A stretch of DNA of 64,000 nucleotides from the NCBI RefSeq assembly GCF_001310275.1, contig NZ_LGYZ01000084.1:62001-126000 (forward strand). Direction: 5' to 3'. Positions 1-9,429 of the stretch are shown here, piece after piece. Source of the stretch: Nocardia arizonensis. Lineage in GTDB: Bacteria; Actinomycetota; Actinomycetes; Mycobacteriales; Mycobacteriaceae. Below the pieces are notes generated by a model, which ran no database searches, was not told the origin of the DNA, and saw nothing but the letters and a program-made list of their open reading frames with translations. Both the position numbers and the translations under genes were made by a program. Every line of letters starts with the position of its first letter. The first letter of the stretch is position 1.

Positions 1-295
1 GCCAATCGGGTCGCGCCGGATCGGGCATGCGCAGGATATCGGTGTGCCAGCCGCTCGCGGCGAAGGCCGTGCGGACGTGGTGCACCATGGCCCCGCAGCT
101 GATCACCAACTGACGGCCCTCGGGATCGGCCACCTCGAGCAGCCGCGTGTCGTCGCGATAGAGCCGCAGGCTCGGCCCGTCACACACCCAGCGCCACGGC
201 TGGGTGTTGTGCACCGACGGCGCGCGCGAGGCCGACCGCATCGCCGTGACCACGACCGAACGATCGGGCACGGTGGAGATATCACCACTCGTCAT
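1..295 (-). CDS. Acg-like nitroreductase family protein, 3' part cut by window edge
   Basis: The minus strand is open from an ATG at 295 to the left edge, giving about 98 N-terminal residues. They contain SAPS-type and HNTQPWRW motifs (S-R-A-P-S-V-H-N-T-Q-P-W), the signature of the Acg/Rv2032 branch of the nitroreductase family, followed by RLYRDDTRLLEVADPEGRQ and an ISCGAM motif. Acg relatives in mycobacteria are FMN-sequestering, dormancy-induced proteins with little nitroreductase activity; that function is family knowledge. The gene starts 87 nt downstream of the response regulator stop on the same strand, so it may be co-transcribed with the two-component system. The C-terminal domain is outside the window. 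Confidence 0.82.
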   Translation of the reverse strand, partial: MTSGDISTVPDRSVVVTAMRSASRAPSVHNTQPWRWVCDGPSLRLYRDDTRLLEVADPEGRQLVISCGAMVHHVRTAFAASGWHTDILRMPDPARPDW

Positions 296-382
296 GGCTC
301 AAGTCTGGTGACTTCCGGCGTCGCCGACAACGGCAATTGCTCTCCCGCCGAAGGGCATTTGGTCACGATCGCGGCGCGTCGG

Positions 383-1009
383 TCAGAGCAGACCGCGGCG
401 GTGGGCATAGATGGCGGCCTGGGTGCGGTCGCGGACCCCGAGCCGGTTGAGAATGCTCGAGACGTGATTCTTCACCGTGCCCTCGCTCAGGTGCAGCGAG
501 CGGGCGATCTCCCGATTGGCCGCGCCCGCGGCGAGCAACCGCAGCACGTCGGTCTCGCGTGGTGTCAGGTCGATCGGAGGCGGGGCCGTGCGGGCGCGCA
601 CCAGGGCGGCGAGCCGGTTGGCGACGGTGGCCGAGTACTGGTCGACCCCCGCGTGGGCGAGGCGCACGGCGCGGGCGAGATCGGGTGCGGGCAGATCCTT
701 GAGCAGATAGCCCGCAGCGCCCGCGTGCAGCGCCCGGATGAGGTAGTCCTCGTCGTCGAATGTGGTGAGCATCAGGACGGTGGCGTGATCGCGCAGCCGG
801 GCCGCGGCCTCGACGCCGTCGAGTCCGGGCATGCGGATATCCATCAGCACCACATCGGGATTCAGTTCCAGGGTGAGTTCCACCGCGGCGGCGCCGTCCT
901 CGGCGGTCGCCAGTACCTCGATACCGGGCTGGAGCGCCAGCAGCGCGGCGATGCCCTCGCGGACGAGTCGCTCGTCGTCGACGACGAGGATGCGCACGAC
1001 GCCGCTCAT
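383..1009 (-). CDS. NarL/LuxR-family response regulator
   Basis: A 208-aa two-domain regulator. Residues 1-120 form a receiver domain with the acidic pair D11/D12, phosphoacceptor D57 in LMDIRMPG and the conserved lysine in YLLKD. Residues about 145-205 form a LuxR-type helix-turn-helix (LTPRETDVLRLLAAG, then NREIARSLHLSEGTVKNHVS). The ATG at 1009 overlaps the stop of the upstream histidine kinase by 4 nt (ATGA), so the pair is translationally coupled and almost certainly cognate. The target is unknown; the divergent membrane protein at 2297 and the nitroreductase at the left edge are candidates by position only. Confidence 0.95.
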   Translation of the reverse strand: MSGVVRILVVDDERLVREGIAALLALQPGIEVLATAEDGAAAVELTLELNPDVVLMDIRMPGLDGVEAAARLRDHATVLMLTTFDDEDYLIRALHAGAAGYLLKDLPAPDLARAVRLAHAGVDQYSATVANRLAALVRARTAPPPIDLTPRETDVLRLLAAGAANREIARSLHLSEGTVKNHVSSILNRLGVRDRTQAAIYAHRRGLL

Positions 1010-2157
1010 GCGGCGGGAACCGTTGCGAGCAAGCGGGTTCCGGTGGGCCCGCTGGTGATCGTGAGGGTGCCGCCGACCAGGTCGAGACGTTCGCGCATAC
1101 CGCGCAAACCCTGCCCCTCGGTGGCCCCGGGCGTGAAACCCCGGCCGTTGTCGGCGATGTCGAGTACGCGTCCGGTGAGGTCGACGCGCACCGCGACCGT
1201 ATCCGCGCCCGCGTGCCGCCGTGCGTTGGTCAGCGCCTCCTGGGCGACGAGATACAGTGCGAGCCTGGTGGACTCGCCGACCCGGTGTTCCGAGCCGGAC
1301 AGTGCGAGTGTCACCGTGAAGTCGGTGTCTCGCAGCCGGGTGACCAGCGCCCGCAACGCGCCCGCGAGGGTGAATCCGTGCGCGTCGTCGTGCAGGGCGC
1401 CCACGGCGCGGCGGACCTGTTCCAATGCCTGCCGGGTGGCCTCCCGCCCGTCGCTGAGCGCTCGGTCGGCGGTATCCGGTTGCAGCGCGCGGTAGGCGGC
1501 GGCCTTCTCGAGCTGGATCGCGGTCACCACCAGGTGGTGGCCGACGGTGTCGTGGATATCGCGGGCCAGTCGCGCGCGTTCGGCCACCGTGGCGAGCGAG
1601 ACGGCCTGGTCGGCGTATTCGCGCAGGCGGGCGTGTGCGTCGGACAGCTCGGTCAGCAGCGATTCGGCGCGGCTGCGTCCGGCCTCCGCCCGCGCGGCCA
1701 GCACCGCGAGGGTGAGCGCGAAGACGACGCCGACGGCGAACATCGACAGGTCGGAGAACGCCTCCGTATTGCCGCGCAGATCCGGCACCGCGGCGACCAG
1801 GACGCCGACCGCGAGCACCTCCGCCGCGCCGAGGGCGAAGGCGATGCGCGGTCCGAGAGTGAAATACGCGGTCAGCGGCAGCAGCACGAACAGCAGTTTC
1901 GCGGTGCCTCCGCAGTCGAAGACGGTGACCACCGTGAACAGCGCCGCGCGCACGGCGAGCATGGCCACCGCGATCGCCCGCGTGGGTGGCATGCGTGACT
2001 CGGCCGTTTCCAGTCCGCCCGCCAGGACGAGTCCGCCGGCGAGGACGGCCGCGTCGCCCGTACCGCAGTCCCCCGAATACGCGGCGACGAGTCCGGCCAC
2101 CAGAACCGACAGGTAGAGAAACCACGCCACCCAGGTCAGTGCTCGCGGTCGGATCAT
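1006..2157 (-). CDS. NarL-type sensor histidine kinase
   Basis: A 383-aa kinase with five to six hydrophobic N-terminal segments (about residues 8-165), a HisKA_3 dimerisation motif LARDIHDTVGHH with phosphorylated H202, and a C-terminal HATPase_c domain (DIADNGRGFTPG, then GLRGMRERL). There is no large extracytoplasmic loop, so the signal is probably sensed in or near the membrane. No Shine-Dalgarno sequence precedes the ATG at 2157; instead a TACGCT -10-like hexamer lies 7 nt upstream, suggesting a leaderless transcript. It is co-translated with the response regulator downstream. Confidence 0.93.
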   Translation of the reverse strand: MIRPRALTWVAWFLYLSVLVAGLVAAYSGDCGTGDAAVLAGGLVLAGGLETAESRMPPTRAIAVAMLAVRAALFTVVTVFDCGGTAKLLFVLLPLTAYFTLGPRIAFALGAAEVLAVGVLVAAVPDLRGNTEAFSDLSMFAVGVVFALTLAVLAARAEAGRSRAESLLTELSDAHARLREYADQAVSLATVAERARLARDIHDTVGHHLVVTAIQLEKAAAYRALQPDTADRALSDGREATRQALEQVRRAVGALHDDAHGFTLAGALRALVTRLRDTDFTVTLALSGSEHRVGESTRLALYLVAQEALTNARRHAGADTVAVRVDLTGRVLDIADNGRGFTPGATEGQGLRGMRERLDLVGGTLTITSGPTGTRLLATVPAA

Positions 2158-2296
2158 GGCACCGAGCGTAGGGCCGGACGCGGGACCGCGGCAGTGGCGG
2201 GCGGGGAATTCGGTCGAAAGTCATGGGTCGCGCGGCACTTATCGACGTGCCGATCGGATTCCTAGCGTGAGGTCCATGCCGAGAAAGGACTTCGAC

Positions 2297-2902
2297 ATGG
2301 ACACAACGTTATGGCGGCTCAGCGCGATCGCGGGCATCGCCTGCGGCGGCAGTATCGCACTCGCGGGCGCATTGGAAGCGGTGATCGGCCACAAGGTGGT
2401 GCTGACCCAGTTGCTCAACGGCGGTTCGGGACCGCTGGGCATCGGACTGCTGATCGGCCTGTACCTGTGGCAGCGGCATTCGCTCGGCCGCTTCGGGCTG
2501 GCGGCGTTCGTAGTGCAATTCCTGGGTTTCGGATATTTCGCGGGCGTCGCCTACGTCCGCAATGCCGTGCTCGTATACCTGGACCGCCCGACTCTGGACG
2601 CCTTGCTGGACGGCCCCGCCCGCTACGTCTTCCTCGCCACCGCCGTTCTCGCCCTCACCGGAATCTGGCTCTTCGGCGCGGCGCTGTGGCGTGCGGCTCC
2701 CGTTCCCAAAATCGCCGTGGCCCTTTACGTCATCGGTCTGTCGGGTCTGTGTCTGACCTTCCTGCTGCCCGTCGGGGTGGTGCGCACCGGTCACGTCCTG
2801 GGCGGCACCGGCATGATCTGGCTGTCGATCACCCTCCTGCGCGACGTCGCCCGCTCCCGACCGGCCGCCGACCTGCCGCATACCGCGCCCGCGCCCGCCT
2901 GA
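2297..2902 (+). CDS. DUF-type integral membrane protein (about six TM)
   Basis: A 201-aa very hydrophobic protein with about six membrane segments: WRLSAIAGIACGGSIALAG, IGLLIGLYLW, FGLAAFVVQFLGFGYFAGV, YVFLATAVLALTGIWLFGAA, IAVALYVIGLSGLCLTFLL and GTGMIWLSITLL. I do not recognise a specific transporter or enzyme motif. The ATG at 2297 is chosen because AGAAAGGA lies 7 nt upstream; an in-frame ATG at 2277 lacks such a site. The gene is divergent from the histidine kinase and a TAGCGT -10-like element sits at 2263-2268, so regulation by that two-component system is plausible. Function unknown. Confidence 0.8.
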   Translation: MDTTLWRLSAIAGIACGGSIALAGALEAVIGHKVVLTQLLNGGSGPLGIGLLIGLYLWQRHSLGRFGLAAFVVQFLGFGYFAGVAYVRNAVLVYLDRPTLDALLDGPARYVFLATAVLALTGIWLFGAALWRAAPVPKIAVALYVIGLSGLCLTFLLPVGVVRTGHVLGGTGMIWLSITLLRDVARSRPAADLPHTAPAPA

Positions 2903-2926
2903 GCGCTCGGCGGGCGGATCGCTGTC

Positions 2927-2953
2927 GTATCCGGGGCGGCCCGTCCCGGATAC
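2927..2953. terminator. Bidirectional hairpin terminator
   Basis: A perfect 9-bp stem (GTATCCGGG / CCCGGATAC) with a 9-nt loop lies between the convergent membrane protein gene (stop 2902) and the hydrolase gene (stop 3003). There is no U-tract, as is common in GC-rich actinobacteria. Confidence 0.6.
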
Positions 2954-3002
2954 CGGCGTGATCCAGGACGCCGACCACTCGGGCCTTTCGGCTCGGCTGA
3001 TC

Positions 3003-3962
3003 TCAGGCGACCAGGGTGAGTCCGCGGGTGGTCGGTTCGGCGGCGGTGTCGCCCGCGCGGGCGATCAGACGGGTGAGAGCATCGGCCACCGCGTCGGGAC
3101 GTTCCAGGATCACCGAGTGGCCCGCGCCCTCGACCAGGACGAGATCGGCGTAGTCGACCGAGGCGGCCATGGCGACGGAGTGGGAGGGCGGGGTCATGAG
3201 GTCGGCGGAACCGCACAGGACGACCGTCGGAATCCGGGACAGCATGGGCAGGACGTCGGTGCGGTCGTAGACCATGAAGGCGCTCAGGAAACTCGCCATC
3301 GTCACGATGGGTGTCTGGTTGTGCATGGCGTTGGCCAGGGTGAGTACGCGCGGGCTGACCTCGCGGTCGCCGAATTCGGCGGTGCGGATGACGGGGGCGA
3401 AGATCCTGCTCGCGAGCAGTTTGGCGTGGTGCATGAGCCCGGGAGCGTGACGGACGGCGGTCTGGAACGCCGAGACGATCGGATTGCGCAGCAGCCGCCC
3501 GAAACCCGCCTCGGCCAGACCGCCTGCGGCTGTCGCGATCAGGGCGACGCCGGTGATCCTGGTACCGATCTCGTGCGGATGACGCGCGGCGTAGGTCAGC
3601 ACGGTCATACCACCCATGGAGTGCCCGACCAGCACTACCGGCCCGGTCGGCGCGACCGCCTCGAGCACGTCGTGCAGATCGTCGGCGAGCTGTTCGAGGG
3701 TGTAGGTCCGCCGGGGCGCGCCCGCGGAGTCGCCGTGACCGCGGTGGTCGTAGCACACCACCCGCGCACCCGGATACCTGCCGGTCAGCTCGTCGCGCAC
3801 GGAGGTCCACGATTCCGACCGCAGGCAGTGCCCGTGCAGCAGCACGATCGTGCGGTCGGCGTCGCGCGGACCGTACTCGCGCGTCGCCAGCGCCACCCCG
3901 TCCCGAGTCGAGATCGCGACACGGCGTGCCGCCGGTACTGCGGTCGTGATCGGGATCGACAT
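3003..3962 (-). CDS. Alpha/beta-fold hydrolase
   Basis: A 319-aa alpha/beta hydrolase. The oxyanion-hole motif LLHGHCLRS, nucleophile elbow GHSMGG (S115), acid CGSADLMTPP and catalytic histidine GAGHSVILERPD are all present, so the triad is complete. The class resembles epoxide hydrolase, haloperoxidase and C-C hydrolase relatives; the substrate cannot be read from sequence. The start at ATG 3962 is favoured by GGAG 6 nt upstream; the frame extends 13 codons further without a better site. It lies 167 nt downstream of the P450 gene on the same strand and may be a separate unit or the distal gene of that operon. Confidence 0.88.
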   Translation of the reverse strand: MSIPITTAVPAARRVAISTRDGVALATREYGPRDADRTIVLLHGHCLRSESWTSVRDELTGRYPGARVVCYDHRGHGDSAGAPRRTYTLEQLADDLHDVLEAVAPTGPVVLVGHSMGGMTVLTYAARHPHEIGTRITGVALIATAAGGLAEAGFGRLLRNPIVSAFQTAVRHAPGLMHHAKLLASRIFAPVIRTAEFGDREVSPRVLTLANAMHNQTPIVTMASFLSAFMVYDRTDVLPMLSRIPTVVLCGSADLMTPPSHSVAMAASVDYADLVLVEGAGHSVILERPDAVADALTRLIARAGDTAAEPTTRGLTLVA

Positions 3963-4129
3963 GGGAGGCTCCGGTTTGCTCTTGCGGTGGATGCCTCCCA
4001 CTCTGCGCCGCCCCCGCCCCGGTTATCAGGTCCCCGAGTGCTGACTTCCCGGCCCCCAGGTGGACCCGATCACCACCAAGGTGTGGACCGGCGGCCGGGC
4101 GCCCCGCCGCCGCGCGGAGCCGACGACGG

Positions 4130-7100
4130 TCATCGGGTTCCGGCTCCCGCGTCGCGGCTGGAGAACACGTCCTCGACGTAGCGGTTCTCGGAAACGAGCC
4201 CCTGCCACCAGGTTTCGGCCTCCTGGACGGTAGCCGAGGTGTGCGCGAGCATGACCTCTACGAAGGCGCGGCGCACCGCGGGCGCGAGCACCTTCGCGTC
4301 ACCGCAGACGTAGACTTTCGCGCCCGCCGCGAGCAGTGGCCACAGTTGCGCGCCCTCGGCCGCGATCCGGTCCTGGACATAGGTCCATCCGCGTTCGGGA
4401 GCACGCGCGAAGGTGGGGCGCATGGACACCGCGCCGCAGTCCTCGGCGGCGGTCAGCTCCGCGGCGTGCAGATAGTCGAGATCGGGAGCGTCACAGCCGA
4501 AATAGCAGATCGCGGGCGGTAGTTCGACCTGACGGCCGCGCAGGGCGACGCGGTCGGCGATCGCCGCGCGGAACGGCGCGAGTCCGGTGCCCGCCGCGAC
4601 CATGATGATCGGGGTCCGCTCGTGGTCGGTGATGCGGAAGGAGTCACGGCACGGCGTGACCTTCGCCGACACCCGGGCCCCCGGGGTGAGCTCGTGCAGG
4701 TAGCGGCTGGCGACACCGGTGAACGACTCCTCCGGCGCGCCCGCGTGCGGGGCGGTGAGCAGCGAGACCATCAATTCGACCGCCTCCGGCGAGGCCGCGG
4801 GCGAGGAGGAGATGGAATAGTGGCGCAGCCGCATCGGGGGCAGCAGCGTGAGCAGCAGATCCCAGTCCACCCGGCCCGTGAGCCCGCGGTACCGTTCGAA
4901 GACCGCGACCAGCGAAACACCGGCGGGCGAGCCGGATTCGGCGTGCTCGACGAGCGCGTCTCGTTCCGGCGGACAAGGGTTCGCCGCGGCGAGCAGACGC
5001 AGCTGCCTGGCGGTCGGCGGGTCCTGTAGTTCGACGTGGTGTGTGAGCAGAGTGTGGACATCGACCGGACCGTCCACGGCGACGGTGTTGCGCCCGGCTC
5101 CGTCGACCGCGATGTGCAGTACGGTGTCGAGGTCGACGCCGAATGCCGCGGCCGCCCGTTCGACCAGCTCCGCGCCGTTGGCGGGCAGCAGCGTGAAATG
5201 GTCGCCGCTGCGATAGGTCGTCCCCGCGGGCAGCGCGACCCGCACCAGTCGCTTGGCCCGCGACGGCGCGTGCTCCTCGCGCACCAGACTGTGTGCCGCG
5301 GTGACCGTCATCGTTTCCAGACCGTGGCGGGTCCGCAGTCCGCGCAGGGAGGTCGGGTCGACCTCGGTGACGCGGTAGCGCCGCGCGGTGGTCTCCGCCG
5401 CCGGATTCGCGCCGTCGAGCCGCGCTCGCACGCGCTCGGTGAACCGCTCGACCACATCGGTGCCGCCCATCGACACGTCGACCTCGGTGAGATCGGCCAG
5501 CCGCGTCGCGCCCGCGCGCGCCAGACCGGCGTCGATCAGACGCGGCACCCGCTGATAGGTCGACGCCCAGTTCCGGTCGCCGAGTCCGAGCACCGCATAC
5601 CGGACCTGTGCGGCCGCGCCCGCCTCGGCGGTGTCGAGCCAGGCGAGGAATTTCTTGGCGTCGTCGGTCGGATGTCCGTTGTAGGAGGCGGCGACCACGA
5701 GCACGTCGCCGCCGGGCAGCGCGCCCGCGGCCGTGTCGAGCGCGGCGACCGTCGGTGTGTAGCCGAGGGATTCGAAGGCGTCGGCCAAATCCTCGGCATG
5801 CTGCACGCCGGTGCCGAGATTCGAGCCGTGCAGGATGGTGAGCGGGGTTCCGGCGGCCACGGCGGAAGTTGTCGTCGCGGATGGCTTGTCGCCCGCACCG
5901 GCGGCAACACGATCGGTGCGGCGGCGCAGTGTCATGGTGAAGCCGACGGGTTTGAGCGTGAGGGTCTGCTGGACGTTCAGCGTGTAGTCGGCGTGATCGA
6001 GGAAGTGGTAGCGGTGCACGAGCAGACCGAGCATGAGCGCGCCCTCGTGCAACGCGAACTGCTGTCCGATACAAGCGCGCAGACCCGTGCCGAACGGCTT
6101 GTAGGAATCCGGCGGGCGCGCGGCGATCCGCTCGGGGGTGAAGCGCGCGGGATCGAACAGTTCGACATTGTCGCCCCAGACCGGGTCGCGGTGCAGCATC
6201 GCGGTGACGACGCTGATGGTCTGGCCCTCCTCGACCGGGTACAGCCCGGCGAGCACCGTGTCGCGCAACGGCCTGCGGTCGAAGGAGGGCGCGGTGGGCC
6301 ACAGGCGCAGCGCCTCGTGCAGGATCTGGCGGATATAGGTGAGTTTGCGCACCTGGGCGTAGGTCGGCGCCGGATTCGGATCGGAACCGAGTACCGCGTC
6401 CACCTCCTGTTGGGCCAGGTGCAGGACCGCCGGATTCTTCATGAGGTAGTACAGGGCGAACGACAGCAGGCCCGAGGTGGTCTCGTGTCCGGCGATGAGG
6501 AAGCTGATCACCTGGTGACGCACGTTCACCAGATCGAGCAGTTCACCGGTCCGCGGATAGCGCGAGGTCAGCATGAGGTCGAGCAGATCGCCCGGTCCCG
6601 GATCGGTCGAGGCGCGCCGGGCATCGATGACCTCGTCGACGATGGTCGCCATGGTGTCGCAGTCGGTGCGGTATCGGGCCGTCTCGGCCGGATGTTCCTC
6701 GCCGGGAGCCCAGTTCACGCGGATGCGGCTGTAGGTGAGCGCGCCGTTCATGGCGCCGACGAAGGGGTGCGGCTCGTCGCGGGCGAAGGAGTCGAAGTCG
6801 TAGCCGAAGCCCGCCAGCCCGATGGTGTCGAGGGTCATCTTGGTCAGATCGCCGGCGACGTCCACCGGCGCCACCGCGGCCATGTCGTCCCATTTGCGCA
6901 GCAGTTTGCCCGCGGCGGCGAGCATGAAGCCGTGGTAATTGCGCATGGCGTCGAGGGCGAAGGCGGGCAGCAGGATGTGATGGGCCTTGGCCCAATTGGG
7001 TTCCTCGGTGTACGCGGTGAACAGGCCCTCGCCCGCGTAGTCGCGGGCGAAGCGCAGACCCGCGCCGAGATCCTTGCCGAAGCGGCGGTCGTCGCAGACA

Positions 7101-7312
7101 TCGGTGACGAGGTCACGGGAGGAGATGAACAGCGGCGCGTAGTCGTCGCTGAGCCGCCAGCGGAAGATCGGGCCGAGGCGGCGGGCGACGCGGATCACCG
7201 CGAGGCTGTAGCCGTCGACGCCGAATTCCTCGGGTGTGACCACGGCGTCGGGAACGGCCGGGGCGGCGGGCGGGCGGGCGGTGGGCGCACTCGAAGTCGG
7301 CGAGGCAACCAT
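4130..7312 (-). CDS. Self-sufficient cytochrome P450-NADPH reductase fusion (CYP102/P450BM3-like)
   Basis: A 1060-aa protein, close to the 1049 aa of Bacillus P450BM3. Order: P450 domain (about 25-475) with I-helix AGHETTS, K-helix EALR and heme loop FGTGLRACIGQQ (C414); flavodoxin-like FMN domain (from about 500, HGSNLGTG); FAD/NADPH reductase domain with RHYSISSSP, VAAGTGLAPF and the C-terminal SENRYVEDVF. Members hydroxylate or epoxidise fatty acids or related substrates subterminally with NADPH and O2. The start at 7312 has AAGGAC 5 nt upstream. It is the last gene of the ABC-importer operon, 13 nt after an acyl-CoA synthetase, so the imported or CoA-activated compound may be its substrate or its product's origin; that link is inference. 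Confidence 0.95.
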   Translation of the reverse strand: MVASPTSSAPTARPPAAPAVPDAVVTPEEFGVDGYSLAVIRVARRLGPIFRWRLSDDYAPLFISSRDLVTDVCDDRRFGKDLGAGLRFARDYAGEGLFTAYTEEPNWAKAHHILLPAFALDAMRNYHGFMLAAAGKLLRKWDDMAAVAPVDVAGDLTKMTLDTIGLAGFGYDFDSFARDEPHPFVGAMNGALTYSRIRVNWAPGEEHPAETARYRTDCDTMATIVDEVIDARRASTDPGPGDLLDLMLTSRYPRTGELLDLVNVRHQVISFLIAGHETTSGLLSFALYYLMKNPAVLHLAQQEVDAVLGSDPNPAPTYAQVRKLTYIRQILHEALRLWPTAPSFDRRPLRDTVLAGLYPVEEGQTISVVTAMLHRDPVWGDNVELFDPARFTPERIAARPPDSYKPFGTGLRACIGQQFALHEGALMLGLLVHRYHFLDHADYTLNVQQTLTLKPVGFTMTLRRRTDRVAAGAGDKPSATTTSAVAAGTPLTILHGSNLGTGVQHAEDLADAFESLGYTPTVAALDTAAGALPGGDVLVVAASYNGHPTDDAKKFLAWLDTAEAGAAAQVRYAVLGLGDRNWASTYQRVPRLIDAGLARAGATRLADLTEVDVSMGGTDVVERFTERVRARLDGANPAAETTARRYRVTEVDPTSLRGLRTRHGLETMTVTAAHSLVREEHAPSRAKRLVRVALPAGTTYRSGDHFTLLPANGAELVERAAAAFGVDLDTVLHIAVDGAGRNTVAVDGPVDVHTLLTHHVELQDPPTARQLRLLAAANPCPPERDALVEHAESGSPAGVSLVAVFERYRGLTGRVDWDLLLTLLPPMRLRHYSISSSPAASPEAVELMVSLLTAPHAGAPEESFTGVASRYLHELTPGARVSAKVTPCRDSFRITDHERTPIIMVAAGTGLAPFRAAIADRVALRGRQVELPPAICYFGCDAPDLDYLHAAELTAAEDCGAVSMRPTFARAPERGWTYVQDRIAAEGAQLWPLLAAGAKVYVCGDAKVLAPAVRRAFVEVMLAHTSATVQEAETWWQGLVSENRYVEDVFSSRDAGAGTR

Positions 7313-7325
7313 GGCGAAGTCCTTG

Positions 7326-8897
7326 TCAGCCGTAGAGGGTGTCGATATCGGCGGCGAAATCGGCCAGGATCTCTGATCTGACCAACTTCCCCGACGGTGT
7401 GAGATGCCCTGATGCGACGCTGAATTCGGTGGGCACGATGCGGAAGCGGCGGATGGACTCGGCGCGCGAGACCTGTGCGTTGGCGGTGTCGACGGCGCGC
7501 TGCACGGCCGCCTCGAGTTCGGCGCGGGACAGAGCCGCACGGGCGACCTCGCGCTGGTCGAGGACGATCAGCGCGGCGATATAGGGGCGTCGGTCGCCGA
7601 CGACCACGCATTGGGCCACGAGCGGATCGGTGCGCAGCGCGTCCTCGAGTGGCGCGGGCGCGACGTTCTTGCCCGCGGAGGTGATCAGGATGTCCTTGCG
7701 GCGCCCGGTGATACGGATGAATCCGTGCGGGTCGATGGTCCCGAGATCGCCGGTGCGCACCGAGTGCGGTCCGTGATCCACTGTCGCGGTGTCGATCTCG
7801 CCCCAGTAGCCGGGCGAGACGTTGGCGCCGGTGATCACGAGTTCGCCGTCTGCGTCGACGGTCACGCTGGTGCCGGGATTGGCGCGGCCGACGGTGCCGG
7901 TCCGATTGTCGTCGGGGCGGTTGATGGCGGCCGCGGCGGCGGATTCGGTCATTCCGTACGCGCCGAGGATCGTGATGCCGCGGCGGCGGAAGGTCTCGTG
8001 GTGGTCGGCGGACATGGACGCGCCGCCGCAGATGATGTACTCCAGTGCCTCGACGGCCGCGGCGTCGAGGCGATCGGCATCGGGCGGCGCGTCCGCGGCC
8101 AGCGCGCTTTCCACCTTCTCCAGCAGGTACGGGGTGAGGGCGAGGAAGGTCGCGGGCCGGTGGTTCATGGCCCGGACGAGGTCGCCCGCCCGCGCGATCG
8201 TGGTCGCGGTGCCGCCCGCGAGCAGCGTGGCCAGCAGGGTCGAGCGCCCGTACATGTGCGCCAGCGGCAGCGCGATGACCGTGCGGGGGACGGCGCCGTC
8301 CGACGGTACGAAGATATCGCGCACGGCCGCCGCGACATTCGCGGTCGCGCAGTACACATTGCGGTGGGTGAGCACGCAGCCCTTGGGGGAGCCGGTGGTG
8401 CCGCTGGTGAAGACGACGGTGGCGATGTCGCGCGCCACCACCGCCGCCTCGATCGGTCCGGGTCGAGGGTCCGTCGCGATCGGGTCGATGAAGGTCGTGA
8501 TGCCCGCCTCGGCCAGTACCGCACGGCGCGCCGGGTCGTCGGCGACCGCGACCGTGGCCCCGGTGGCGGCGACGATCTGCCCGACCTGTTCGGCCGAGCC
8601 GGTGGGGTAGATCGGGACGACGACGACACCGAGGCGCAGCGCCGCGTAGTCGGCGACGATCCAGGCCGCACCGGTGTCGGCCATGATCACCAGCCGGTCA
8701 CCGTGGGCGAGGTCGGCCGCGCGCAACCGGATCGCGCAGTCGGCGACCAGGTCGGCGAGACGACCGTAGGTCGTCGTCTCCCACCGGTCGCCGACCAGGT
8801 CGTCGAGGGCGACGCGGTCGCGGTGCGCCGCGCACACCGATTCGATCGCGGGCCAGAGACTGTCGCCGTCGGCGAGTAGGGCGGGCGATTCAGGCAT
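7326..8897 (-). CDS. AMP-dependent acyl-CoA synthetase/ligase
   Basis: A 523-aa ANL-superfamily adenylating enzyme. The P-loop motif TSGTTGSPKG, the GAYGMTES motif, RTGDLGTIDPHGF and the lysine-bearing hinge GRRKDILITSAGKN are intact; the C-terminal domain ends in TPSGKLVRSEILADF, so the catalytic lysine region is present. It resembles long-chain FadD/FACL proteins but is somewhat shorter than the 600-aa FadD15-type. Expected reaction: carboxylate + ATP + CoA to acyl-CoA. It overlaps the thioesterase stop by 8 nt and precedes the P450-reductase by 13 nt, so the three are one translational unit. Confidence 0.93.
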   Translation of the reverse strand: MPESPALLADGDSLWPAIESVCAAHRDRVALDDLVGDRWETTTYGRLADLVADCAIRLRAADLAHGDRLVIMADTGAAWIVADYAALRLGVVVVPIYPTGSAEQVGQIVAATGATVAVADDPARRAVLAEAGITTFIDPIATDPRPGPIEAAVVARDIATVVFTSGTTGSPKGCVLTHRNVYCATANVAAAVRDIFVPSDGAVPRTVIALPLAHMYGRSTLLATLLAGGTATTIARAGDLVRAMNHRPATFLALTPYLLEKVESALAADAPPDADRLDAAAVEALEYIICGGASMSADHHETFRRRGITILGAYGMTESAAAAAINRPDDNRTGTVGRANPGTSVTVDADGELVITGANVSPGYWGEIDTATVDHGPHSVRTGDLGTIDPHGFIRITGRRKDILITSAGKNVAPAPLEDALRTDPLVAQCVVVGDRRPYIAALIVLDQREVARAALSRAELEAAVQRAVDTANAQVSRAESIRRFRIVPTEFSVASGHLTPSGKLVRSEILADFAADIDTLYG

Positions 8898-9429
8898 CGC
8901 CGTGGTCCGCGGCCAGTCCGAAGACGAAGTCGAGTTGCGCCTTGCCGATCAGCGCACCGGTGCCGTCGTAGACGTATGCCTTGGCGTCGCAGGTGAACCG
9001 GCCCGGTCGAGGTTCGGCCAGTGCGCTGTCGAGCAGTCGCCGGTCGACCGTCGCGACGATGCGGACATCGCCGGTACCGGGCTTGAGGAAGGCGATCCGG
9101 CAGTCCTTGAGCACGAACATGGTCAGCGCGCGCAGCTGCCGCGCGGCCGCGCCGATGAAGGCCGCCGAACCGGCCATATCGCAGGCCAGGAAGAGCACGC
9201 CCGCGTGCAGGGTGCCGAAGGCATTGGTGAGTTCGGGGCGGTAGGCCACGGTGACCACGCCCTCGGTGTCGCCGACCTCGGTGATGTCGAGTCCGACGAA
9301 GCTGTTGTAGGGCACCGAACTTCCGAGTACGGCGCGCAGACCGTCGTAGTCGGGAGTATCGCCCGCGTAGGGATGCAATGCGGACAGCGGGTTCGGTGCG
9401 GTCGGTGCCGATGCGGGGGAGTTGCTCAT
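8890..9429 (-). CDS. Hot-dog fold (PaaI/DUF4442-like) thioesterase
   Basis: A 179-aa single hot-dog protein. The motif NAFGTLHAGVLFLACDMAGSAA matches the PaaI-type active-site segment (N..G.LH.G......D.A), and the C-terminal beta strands end AKAYVYDGTGALIGKAQLDFVF. Such enzymes hydrolyse acyl-CoA or acyl-ACP thioesters. It overlaps the ABC ATPase upstream by 4 nt (ATGA) and the ligase downstream by 8 nt. Side by side with an acyl-CoA synthetase, it could remove dead-end CoA esters or release a modified acid. Substrate unknown. Confidence 0.85.
   Translation of the reverse strand: MSNSPASAPTAPNPLSALHPYAGDTPDYDGLRAVLGSSVPYNSFVGLDITEVGDTEGVVTVAYRPELTNAFGTLHAGVLFLACDMAGSAAFIGAAARQLRALTMFVLKDCRIAFLKPGTGDVRIVATVDRRLLDSALAEPRPGRFTCDAKAYVYDGTGALIGKAQLDFVFGLAADHGDA

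Noticed and set aside
44..1495. Plus-strand frame at the left edge
   Set aside because: The minus strand encodes the nitroreductase, response regulator and kinase here; the plus frame has no recognisable content.
5036..7381. Plus-strand 781-codon frame opposite the P450-reductase
   Set aside because: Antisense shadow; the minus strand has complete P450 and reductase motifs.
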